From a virus, in IMG/VR virus record IMGVR_UViG_3300032282_002475, positions 1 to 25,824 of that record: DNA of 25,824 nt. One strand, written 5' to 3'. This document shows, in pieces, positions 16,239 through 21,173 of this stretch (the stretch's first letter is position 1; each line of letters starts with the position of its first letter). The notes below the pieces were generated by a model. It was not told the origin of the DNA, made no database searches, and saw only the letters and a program-made list of their open reading frames with translations. The translations under genes and the position numbers were made by a program.

Positions 16239-16543
16239 GCAATCCTCCAAACCCGGATCAGCCGGCCATGCGAGGCGGGGCGGCGTGACGGCACGACATC
16301 TCCGGTCCATGAGAACTTCTCGTCGAACACGCTTCCGGCGGCGTTGCCGAGTTTGGTGTAGTCGAGGCCGTTCTCGGCCATGATGGCCGCGACCTCGTCG
16401 CTGTTCACGGTCCCCTGCTGGTCGGCGATGAACGCCGCGAACCCGCGTGCCGCGGTCAGCAGTTCGATGCGTTGGTCGGCGGCGAGCGCCTTGCCGACGA
16501 TCTTGCGCCGCTCGGCCTCTGCTGCGTCGAAGAGGCTGGTCAT
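16235..16543 (-). CDS. Conserved phage protein, winged-helix-like, 102 residues
   Basis: Helical N-terminus (FDAAEAERRKIVGKALAA), an ADQQGTVNSDEVAAIMAENG stretch resembling the helical part of a winged helix, then LGNAAGSVF and a C-terminal SHGRLIRVWRIA. The LGNAAGSVF plus HGRLIRVWR pair recurs in small early phage proteins, from memory, without assigned function. It may bind DNA. Four-base overlaps on both sides. Confidence 0.65.
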   Translation of the reverse strand: MTSLFDAAEAERRKIVGKALAADQRIELLTAARGFAAFIADQQGTVNSDEVAAIMAENGLDYTKLGNAAGSVFDEKFSWTGDVVPSRRPASHGRLIRVWRIA

Positions 16544-16791
16544 GCCGCACTCCTCGTCCGCAGCTTGCTGATGTCGATGATCCCGGTGTCGAGGATCACG
16601 TATCCGCGATCACCTTGGTACGCGACCAACACGCCGAACAAGTCGTATGCCCGGTCGATCACGTGGCTAACGGAGCGGGTACTGATGCCCCATCTGCGTG
16701 CCAGATCGGCGCGGCTCATTGGTTCGAGCCTGCATGTTGCCACCAGGTCGATGATGTGCCGGACCATGGCATCAGTGGTGCGCCGACTCAC
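16540..16791 (-). CDS. Small winged-HTH protein
   Basis: 83 residues. MSRADLARRWGISTRSVSHV (residues about 24-43) is a helix-turn-helix, followed by YDLFGVLVAYQGDRGYVILD, which fits the wing strands of a winged-helix domain. It could be a second early regulator. Four-base overlaps with both neighbours. The target is unknown. Confidence 0.65.
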   Translation of the reverse strand: MSRRTTDAMVRHIIDLVATCRLEPMSRADLARRWGISTRSVSHVIDRAYDLFGVLVAYQGDRGYVILDTGIIDISKLRTRSAA

Positions 16792-17033
16792 AGTTCCACC
16801 TCCGCGTCACCGTAGATATCAAGAAACACGTCCTCGGCCTCTGCCAATTCATCGGCCGCCAAGTGCAATTCGTGCGTGGCATCGATGCTCACCTCGGCAA
16901 GGCGCTGGTGCGCGACAATGACACGTGCGGCGATGCCGGTCTTGATCTGCGCAGCAGCCACCTGGAACAGGTCGCCATGAACGCTGTTGCGGATCTCCTT
17001 GTCGGCCAGCGCCTCTCGGAATTTGATCTTCAT
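16788..17033 (-). CDS. First gene of the leftward operon, hypothetical (81 residues)
   Basis: The start at 17033 is chosen because GAGGAG lies 7-12 bases upstream; ORF extension to 17147 would cross the control region. The product starts MKIKFREALADKEIRNSV, is largely helical (QVAAAQIKTGIAARVIVAHQ) and ends acidic (DELAEAEDVFLDIYGDAEVE). No family recognised. As the promoter-proximal gene of the early operon it is probably made first after infection. Its leader shares ACGAGAGGAG with the leader of bet. Confidence 0.65.
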   Translation of the reverse strand: MKIKFREALADKEIRNSVHGDLFQVAAAQIKTGIAARVIVAHQRLAEVSIDATHELHLAADELAEAEDVFLDIYGDAEVEL

Positions 17034-17170
17034 CGCTGTCTCCTCTCGTCTCGCACGCCCTCTGCAACGCGCATCGGTCCGTGCGGTCGGTGTTGTACCG
17101 ATGCGTATATCGACGCGCAAGAGGCAACCCGTGAGAAATTCTGACAATTTTTCCTTACAACCGGAAATTC
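17034..17170. promoter_or_regulatory. Divergent control region between leftward and rightward operons
   Basis: The 137 bases between divergent genes contain an AT-rich core (about 17133-17175) in otherwise GC-rich DNA, with two direct GAAATTC copies at 17135-17141 and 17164-17170 and a TGACAATTTTT stretch between them. I found no good -35/-10 pair on either strand; TATATC/GATATA near 17106-17111 is the best -10-like element. It is probably the early promoter/operator region, perhaps activator-dependent. Confidence 0.5.
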
Positions 17171-18109
17171 GTGATTCAGTCGCTATGGTGCGGCGGGATG
17201 GGCGTCGCCATCACGCAGCACCAGCCAGGATCGTTCACGGTCGAGATGGCCGAGGATTCCGATTCGGCAACTCCGTCGGTGGCGTGGAGTCAGGAATACC
17301 TGCTGATTTCCGACGCGCACATCGACAACGCTCACGCGGATCGGCAGATGTTCGAACGCCACATGCGCCAGTGCCGGGAACGTGGAGCCAAGTGGATCTC
17401 GAACGGCGACTTCCTGTGCTGCATGCAAGGGAAATGGGACCCGCGGTCGGACACTTCGGCGTGCCGTCCGGAGCACCGAGAGGGGCGCTATCTCGACTCC
17501 ATCATCAACACGACCGCCGACTACCTTGCTCCATGGGCAGATATGGCGCTCCTGTTGGCACCTGGAAATCACGAGACAGCGATCAAGCGTCGCCACGAAA
17601 CGGACATGAACGAACGCCTGGTCGAGGCACTCAAGGCACGCAATCCGGCGTCATGCCAGTTGTATGCAGGCAGCTACGCGAATTGGGTGCGGTTCGTGGT
17701 CAGGAGCAAGGTCCGCCGGCAGCTCGTCGCCAACAGCGTCCTGATGTACATGCACCACGGCTACGGCGGCGGCGGCCCGGTCACCCGCGGCACGATCCAG
17801 ACCGCCCGCATGGCCGTGTACCTGCCTGACGCCGACATCATCTGGACTGGACACACGCATGACGAATGGATCATGCCGATCCAGCGGGCAAGGCTGTCTG
17901 TGCATGGCCGGCCCTACCTCGACCGCGTCCTGCACGTCCGCAGCCCGGGGTACAAAGACGAATTCAGCGAGCAGAATGGGTGGGCCGTCGAGAAGGGCAT
18001 GCCGCCAAAGCCGAAGGGAGCTCTCTGGTTGCGGTTCTACATGGAGCGCATCCGGAAGAATGGAAAGCCGACCTGCACGCTTCGCTTTGAGGTCCGCGAG
18101 GCGCAGTAA
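17171..18109 (+). CDS. Calcineurin-like metallophosphoesterase
   Basis: 312 residues from GTG 17171; ATG 17198 is an alternative start. All five metallophosphoesterase blocks are present: D48-A-H50 (LLISDAHIDN), G79-D80 (SNGDFLC), G132-N-H-E135 (APGNHETA), H195-H196 (MHHGYGGGG) and G227-H-T-H230 (WTGHTHDEW). These bind two metals and hydrolyse phosphoesters. A glycine-rich loop follows block IV. In phages such enzymes may act on nucleic-acid ends, nucleotides or host signalling molecules; the substrate cannot be told from sequence. It is the first rightward gene after the divergent region, so it is likely expressed early. Confidence 0.85.
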   Translation: MIQSLWCGGMGVAITQHQPGSFTVEMAEDSDSATPSVAWSQEYLLISDAHIDNAHADRQMFERHMRQCRERGAKWISNGDFLCCMQGKWDPRSDTSACRPEHREGRYLDSIINTTADYLAPWADMALLLAPGNHETAIKRRHETDMNERLVEALKARNPASCQLYAGSYANWVRFVVRSKVRRQLVANSVLMYMHHGYGGGGPVTRGTIQTARMAVYLPDADIIWTGHTHDEWIMPIQRARLSVHGRPYLDRVLHVRSPGYKDEFSEQNGWAVEKGMPPKPKGALWLRFYMERIRKNGKPTCTLRFEVREAQ

Positions 18110-18144
18110 CTGGCCGTTTCACAAAGACAGATCAAGGAGCACAC

Positions 18145-18411
18145 ATGCCGACGCCAGCAAAGGGCAAGCGATTCGTGAAGGTCGTGCGGAACCCGGAGAC
18201 GGGCCGCACCCGCAAGGTTTCCTACGGTCAGGCCGGAAAGGCCAAGGGCGGTGGCGACCGCATCAAGCCGGGGACTGCCAAGGGCGACGCCTACTGCGCC
18301 CGCTCGTTCGCCCAAATGAAGGCGCACTCGGCGGCGGCACGCAACCCCAACAGCCCGCTGCGGCTCTCGCGTGCGAAGTGGAAGTGCAGCGGCAAGACCT
18401 CGAGGGGATGA
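18145..18411 (+). CDS. Small basic Cys-containing protein
   Basis: 88 residues with a strong AAGGAG site before the ATG. Very basic; contains RNPETGRTRKVSYGQAG, PGTAKGDAYCARS and a C-terminal LSRAKWKCSGK. The pattern of a G-R-x-R-K-V start, a central YCARS and a final KWKC recurs in small podophage proteins without known function, from memory. Two Cys residues and high charge suggest nucleic-acid or metal binding. The stop overlaps a possible upstream ATG of the next gene. Confidence 0.65.
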   Translation: MPTPAKGKRFVKVVRNPETGRTRKVSYGQAGKAKGGGDRIKPGTAKGDAYCARSFAQMKAHSAAARNPNSPLRLSRAKWKCSGKTSRG

Positions 18412-18413
18412 AC

Positions 18414-18545
18414 ATGGCGAAGAAGAAGGCACGCGGCCTGTACGCGAACATCAACGCACGACGTGCGGCTGGCACCAGCCGCCCGAAGTCGAAGTCCACC
18501 GTCAGCCCCTCGGCCTGGAAGGCGATGAAGCGCGGATTCAAGTGA
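18414..18545 (+). CDS. 43-residue basic protein (YANI-type small phage protein)
   Basis: ATG 18414 is preferred over ATG 18408 because GAGGGG lies six bases upstream. The product begins MAKKKARGLYANINARRAAG and ends KAMKRGFK. The start KKxxGLYANIxAxR is common in tiny conserved phage proteins. Very basic and probably binds nucleic acid or acts as a minor virion component; the role is unknown. Confidence 0.65.
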   Translation: MAKKKARGLYANINARRAAGTSRPKSKSTVSPSAWKAMKRGFK

Positions 18546-18552
18546 GGCACCC

Positions 18553-18816
18553 ATGCGCGTCCGACTCGGCGGAAAGTACTGGACGCTTCGGTTCTCGCCG
18601 AACCTGCACGACTACGGGAACATGGTCGATCCCGGCAAGGCTGCCGGGAGGGTGCTGCGCGTCGCCACCTGGCAAAGCGAGGAGGAGCGGCTTGATACCA
18701 CGCTCCACGAGGCGATCCATTGCTGCCGGCCAGAACTCGATGAGCAGGCCGTGACCGACCTCGCCAACGACCTGTCGCGCCTGCTGTGGCGTCTGGGATA
18801 CAGGCGCGAGCAATAA
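18553..18816 (+). CDS. Mini zinc-metalloprotease-like protein
   Basis: 87 residues. H52-E53-A54-I55-H56 in TTLHEAIHCC is an HExxH zinc motif, with E64 downstream as possible third ligand, followed by helices (DLANDLSRLLWRLGYR). The first half has strands (VRLGGKYWTLRFSP). This is much shorter than normal metallopeptidases but resembles small phage proteins with HEAxH plus LLWRLGY. It may be a minimal SprT-like peptidase or only a metal-binding fold. It ends the rightward unit and converges with the next, oppositely oriented gene 17 bases away. Confidence 0.7.
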   Translation: MRVRLGGKYWTLRFSPNLHDYGNMVDPGKAAGRVLRVATWQSEEERLDTTLHEAIHCCRPELDEQAVTDLANDLSRLLWRLGYRREQ

Positions 18817-18833
18817 GTTCAACGAAGTGGAAG

Positions 18834-19409
18834 TTATTCTTCCCAGTACACGTCCTCGCCACGACGGTATTTGGCGAGGTCGGCATCGCGATCGTGCGAC
18901 GTGAAGTGCTTGTCGAGGAATCGGCAGTAGTTGTTGGGGAACAACAGGAATCTGCCGTCCGTTCGTTCGATGAGATTCAGCGGCTTGTGCTCCTGCGGAT
19001 AGCGGCTGAACCCGTCCGACCAGTCGATGACGATCCCGGTGTGCAGCCCGCAGAACCCTCGCTCGGCGCTGGTTCCCATCACGGACATCCCCTCGAGGTA
19101 CCTGATATGCAGCGCCTCGAGATGTTCGCCCATCGCGCCCCAAGGCTGGAGGTCGCTCGGCTGGCAGAATCCGGGGAGTGGGCTGCGCTCGAACGCCTTG
19201 GGGTCATGCGCGAGCTTGTGGAATGGGATGCCGCACCATTCAGCGCCCGTCTCGAGCAGGACGTGCGCGAGGACGATCTGGCCGGGGCGGGCGTACACGG
19301 CGTGCCAAATGCCGCGTGTTGTGCCGGTTGGCATGGTCGGCCCGAGGGCGGTGTTGCAGACATGCACATACAGGTGAAACGGAAGATTGGCGTGGCGAAG
19401 CATATGCAC
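18834..19409 (-). CDS. Lone leftward gene, hypothetical 191-residue protein
   Basis: GTG 19409 or ATG 19403 (two residues shorter); no clear ribosome site precedes either, and a TATACC at 19418-19413 would place transcription start very near the ATG, so a leaderless message is possible. The product has many His, Cys and Trp: GIWHAVYARPGQIVLAHVLL, CGIPFHKLAHD, LQPWGAMGEHLEALHIRYLEG, RGFCGLHTGIVIDW and FPNNYCRFLDKHF. This looks like an enzyme or metal-binding protein, but I know no family. It is the only leftward gene between two rightward blocks, as moron-type cargo often is. A near-palindrome (AATAAGTTC/GAAGTTATT) spans the gap to the convergent gene. Confidence 0.7.
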   Translation of the reverse strand: MHMLRHANLPFHLYVHVCNTALGPTMPTGTTRGIWHAVYARPGQIVLAHVLLETGAEWCGIPFHKLAHDPKAFERSPLPGFCQPSDLQPWGAMGEHLEALHIRYLEGMSVMGTSAERGFCGLHTGIVIDWSDGFSRYPQEHKPLNLIERTDGRFLLFPNNYCRFLDKHFTSHDRDADLAKYRRGEDVYWEE

Positions 19410-19411
19410 GA

Positions 19412-19420
19412 TGGTATACT
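19412..19420 (+). promoter_or_regulatory. Extended -10 promoter candidate
   Basis: TGGTATACT fits TGnTATAnT; no -35 at the right distance. The ten bases ATGGTATACT recur exactly at 19805-19814. Transcription would start near 19427. The GTATAC core is palindromic and could also serve the leftward gene at 19409. Confidence 0.5.
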
Positions 19421-19440
19421 TGCTGTGCGGTGATGCGGGA

Positions 19441-19581
19441 ATGCGGGAGTCGGAGCCCTATGACCCGCAAGGGGATCGCCTGAAGGCCGCGAGGTACGCC
19501 GCGATCCAGCGCAACCTTTGGGGTAAGAACAACCTACCGCCAGGGGCAGACCGGGCGAAGTCCCGGTGCTGTCCCGCGTGA
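19441..19581 (+). CDS. Possible 46-residue protein
   Basis: ATG 19441 to TGA 19579-19581, downstream of the extended -10 at 19412-19420 and before the terminator at 19611. The product begins MRESEPYDPQGDRLKAARYA, then IQRNLWGKNNLP, a soluble helix-like start as in small phage proteins. The C-terminal third is read from the stem-loop at 19543-19575 and looks less protein-like. The ribosome site is weak. The transcript could instead be non-coding. Confidence 0.35.
   Translation: MRESEPYDPQGDRLKAARYAAIQRNLWGKNNLPPGADRAKSRCCPA
19543..19575 (+). ncRNA. Stem-loop resembling part of a cobalamin riboswitch core
   Basis: GGGGCAG (19543-19549) pairs with CTGTCCC (19569-19575), and ACCGGG (19550-19555) with CCCGGT (19562-19567), around the loop CGAAGT. 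The string AAGTCC, then GCTGTCCCGC, resembles the conserved AAxTCC...GCTGTCCCGC core of cobalamin riboswitches. I cannot find the other conserved boxes, so a resemblance is all I claim. A terminator hairpin lies 35 bases downstream. Confidence 0.3.
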
Positions 19582-19610
19582 TGAAGTCTCGCCAATTGGA
19601 GCGAAAGTGC

Positions 19611-19638
19611 TACAGATGCACACATCTGTACGCTTTTT
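19611..19638 (+). terminator. Rightward intrinsic terminator
   Basis: TACAGATG (19611-19618) and CATCTGTA (19623-19630) form a perfect 8-bp stem with a CACA loop; CGC and TTTTT (19634-19638) follow. It would end the short transcript started near 19427. The stem is only moderately GC-rich. Confidence 0.6.
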
Positions 19639-19683
19639 GGTGAACGCATACAACGTTTGCGAAGATTCTGTGCTGGCGTAAGT

Positions 19684-19719
19684 AAAACGCCCTGCGGACC
19701 GCGAGGTCTACACAGGGCG
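19684..19719 (-). terminator. Leftward intrinsic terminator without an obvious upstream gene
   Basis: CGCCCTG (19688-19694) pairs with CAGGGCG (19713-19719), and inside it GACC with GGTC around GCGA. Read on the minus strand the stem is followed by TTTT (19687-19684). No leftward gene is found to its right, so it may end a small leftward RNA from the 19720-19900 region. Confidence 0.65.
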
Positions 19720-19734
19720 CTTCCGGGGGCAAGA

Positions 19735-19800
19735 TTGTCGGGTCGCGCCGCGCTTGGCGGTTCCAACCGCCTCGCCTCGTCAGAGAGGCACGCCCGACAA
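19735..19800. other. Multi-armed inverted-repeat structure
   Basis: TTGTCGGG (19735-19742) and CCCGACAA (19793-19800) form an 8-bp outer stem that encloses two hairpins: GGCGGTT/AACCGCC (about 19756-19771) and GCCTC/GAGGC. It resembles a tRNA-like clover but has no acceptor/T-arm geometry. It could be an RNA structure on either strand or a DNA site upstream of the replication genes. Confidence 0.6.
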
Positions 19801-19805
19801 GGACA

Positions 19806-19814
19806 TGGTATACT
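19806..19814 (+). promoter_or_regulatory. Extended -10 promoter for the replication genes
   Basis: TGGTATACT again fits TGnTATAnT, in an exact copy of the decamer at 19411-19420. A start near 19821 would give a leader of about 95 bases before the DUF1376 gene at 19916. Confidence 0.5.
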
Positions 19815-19821
19815 GGCGGCA

Positions 19822-19898
19822 GAGCGGGTGCAACTGCTCAAACCAATCAAGGCCGGCGGTGGGGTAGGTGCGCCGCACCCGCTCCCTGCCCCACCCCG
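19822..19898 (+). promoter_or_regulatory. Structured leader with competing hairpins upstream of the DUF1376 gene
   Basis: GAGCGGGTGC (19822-19831) pairs perfectly with GCACCCGCTC (19875-19884). The same GCACC can instead pair locally with GGTGC in a short hairpin (about 19867-19879), and GGTGGGG (19858-19864) with CCCCACC (19889-19895). These pairings exclude each other in part, as in leaders that switch between two folds. 19582-19915 holds no supported gene. Confidence 0.5.
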
Positions 19899-19915
19899 GT
19901 CGTTTCGAGGCGCTT

Positions 19916-20392
19916 ATGGCGACGAATTACCCGTGGTTCCCGTTCTACGCGGCTGACTGGACGCTGTCCGTGGTCGGGATGAATGCCACTCAGCGCGGGA
20001 TCTACATCTCACTCCTCGCCTACCAGTGGGCGAATGGCTATGCGCCCGCAATGCGCGAGCAATGCGCCCGCATAGCGGGCGCACACCCGATGCAGGACGA
20101 AGATTGGGATGCGGTGCGCGTCAAGTTTGCCGTCGAGGGCGACCGAATGCGGAACCTTCGGCTCGAAGAATGCAGGGGTGTGTGTAAGTCACGCTCCGAC
20201 AACGCGAAGCGAGCGGCGGCCGCTTCATGGGAGAAGCGAGCGCATAGCGACCGCAATGCGACCGCAATGCAGTCGCAAAGCGACGGCAATGCTAGTCAGA
20301 GTCATAGTCATAGTCACATATCTCAATCCCCCCCTCCCCCCCCTTCGCGGAAGGGGGGGAAGAGGAGAGGTGCTGATTCACTTCCGTTCTAG
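19916..20392 (+). CDS. DUF1376 replication-like protein with SSB-tip-like C-terminus
   Basis: 158 residues. ATG 19916 starts at the family's conserved beginning, NYPWFPFYAADWTLSVVGMN, followed by ATQRGIYISLLAYQWANGYA: a clear DUF1376 domain over residues 1-90, found in phage and prophage replication-initiation-type proteins. Residues 100-145 are low-complexity (SQSHSHSHISQS, then PPPPP and basic residues), and the end is GADSLPF, like the acidic-PF tip of SSB. The coding DNA contains an 11-bp iteron array at 20236-20290. By analogy with lambda O, it may be an origin-binding initiator; that is inference. No wing or HTH is seen outside the domain. An AGGAG site leads into the next gene. Confidence 0.75.
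   Translation: MATNYPWFPFYAADWTLSVVGMNATQRGIYISLLAYQWANGYAPAMREQCARIAGAHPMQDEDWDAVRVKFAVEGDRMRNLRLEECRGVCKSRSDNAKRAAAASWEKRAHSDRNATAMQSQSDGNASQSHSHSHISQSPPPPPSRKGGKRRGADSLPF
20063..20083. repeat. 9-bp perfect hairpin inside the DUF1376 gene
   Basis: TGCGCCCGC (20063-20071), loop ATA, GCGGGCGCA (20075-20083). A further copy of ATGCGCCCGCA lies at about 20040-20050. It could form a stem in DNA or RNA within the initiator gene. Confidence 0.6.
20236..20290. repeat. Five in-register 11-bp iterons (candidate replication origin)
   Basis: Units at 20236, 20247, 20258, 20269 and 20280, each 11 bases. Units 2 and 3 are identical (GCGACCGCAAT); unit 5 differs at one base, unit 1 at three, unit 4 at four. 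Because 11 is not a multiple of 3, the protein reading does not repeat, so selection appears to act on the DNA. A lower-GC stretch with AGTCAT repeats follows (20291-20325), as AT-rich DNA follows iterons in lambda ori. Confidence 0.6.
20337..20359. repeat. C/G homopolymer hairpin inside the DUF1376 gene
   Basis: C7 (20337-20343) plus TTC pairs with GAA plus G7 (20353-20359) around GCG, a 10-bp perfect stem. C7 at 20328-20334, T, then C8 at 20336-20343 precede the loop. These runs encode PPPPP and the following basic residues. No T run follows, so it is not a typical terminator; it is a slippage-prone tract before the DSLPF tail. Confidence 0.65.
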
Positions 20393-20403
20393 GAGAACCA
20401 TCC

Positions 20404-20865
20404 ATGCCTGACCACGAAGCGTTCCTTGAAACCAAGAAGCTCATGCACCGCCTCTGGCCGAAGTGGAAGGCGGATGAGGAACTCGCGGCCCTGCTGAACG
20501 GGCGGTGGGTTCATCTCGACCAGGACAAGCTCCGGGAATGCATCCGCTCCCACCGATTCGAGCGCAACACCGTGCCAGACGTGACGGCCATTCACAAGGC
20601 GTACTGCCGGATCACTGGCGCAAACTATTCCGAGGTGCAGTCGCCGAAACCACGCCTGTACACGGTCGAGACAGGGCCGAACGAACAGGAGATCGCTGAC
20701 TGGCAGTCATGGGCCGACGATCTGCTGGAAACGGCGACGGCGACGGAACTGGCAAACTGCCGCGAACGGCTCGGACTGCTGTCGTTGCACACCGACACAC
20801 CATCCCGCCGGCGGCTGGCCGCAGTCGCAATCGAGTACTGTCGCAAGAATCCACAGATGCCGTGA
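20404..20865 (+). CDS. Replication-neighbour protein, helicase-loader-like position
   Basis: 153 residues; AGGAG lies 8-12 bases before the ATG. Helical protein: FLETKKLMHRLWPKWKADEE, NGRWVHLDQDKLRECIRSHR, then VTAIHKAYCRITG and a long C-terminal part with LETATATELANCRERLGLLS. No nucleotide-binding motif is seen. Its place directly after the DUF1376 gene, like lambda P after O, suggests a replication partner or helicase recruiter, but the family is not recognised. Starts 11 bases after the DUF1376 stop, so the two are co-expressed. Confidence 0.65.
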   Translation: MPDHEAFLETKKLMHRLWPKWKADEELAALLNGRWVHLDQDKLRECIRSHRFERNTVPDVTAIHKAYCRITGANYSEVQSPKPRLYTVETGPNEQEIADWQSWADDLLETATATELANCRERLGLLSLHTDTPSRRRLAAVAIEYCRKNPQMP

Positions 20866-20887
20866 TGGTGAACGGTAAACTGCCGCC

Positions 20888-21166
20888 ATGCGACGGCGGC
20901 GAAACCCAATTCTGCTAGCCAACCTGGACGATTGTCTGTTGGGGGTCATGTATCCAAAGTCAACCGACCGAGCAGGAATACCCGTCGCCGTATATTCGGC
21001 CGACATGATTGCCGCCCGCCTGCGCGACGAGCACGACATGTCCATCGGCGAAGCTCGGACATTCGTGACCGACAACATCGAAACGAACGAACTCGGACCG
21101 GGAACCCCCAGAGTCATCTGGGCAGCAACCGCCGAAGATTTCGGCGAACCATTGTGCAATTCCTGA
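20888..21166 (+). CDS. Conserved phage protein of unknown function, 92 residues
   Basis: ATG 20888 (22 bases after the previous stop; no strong ribosome site), or ATG 20948 (MYPKSTDR). LLANLDDCLLGV, then VAVYSADMIAARLRDEHDMS and ARTFVTDNIETNEL with PGTPRVIW. This arrangement (LDxxLLGV, VAVYSxxxI, DNIE, GTPxVIW) is frequent in small phage and prophage proteins, from memory, with no known function. The ending sits against an extended -10-like element at 21164. Confidence 0.7.
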   Translation: MRRRRNPILLANLDDCLLGVMYPKSTDRAGIPVAVYSADMIAARLRDEHDMSIGEARTFVTDNIETNELGPGTPRVIWAATAEDFGEPLCNS

Positions 21167-21172
21167 TATACT
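21164..21172 (+). promoter_or_regulatory. Extended -10 promoter candidate, third copy
   Basis: TGATATACT fits TGnTATAnT and begins in the previous stop codon. A start seven or eight bases downstream would fall at about 21179, next to ATG 21174/21180, so the message could be leaderless. No -35 is visible. Confidence 0.35.
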
Positions 21173-21173
21173 C

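Noticed and set aside
19735-19800. tRNA gene
   Set aside because: Outer stem and two arms looked clover-like, but there is no T-arm next to the acceptor, no proper anticodon arm and the length is only 66.
19657-19956. Rightward 99-codon frame upstream of the DUF1376 gene
   Set aside because: Reads through two strong hairpin regions and overlaps the DUF1376 start in another frame; no protein-like features.
20337-20359. Rightward terminator in the DUF1376 gene
   Set aside because: No T run follows the stem, the hairpin is inside the coding sequence and the next gene has its own ribosome site 11 bases on.
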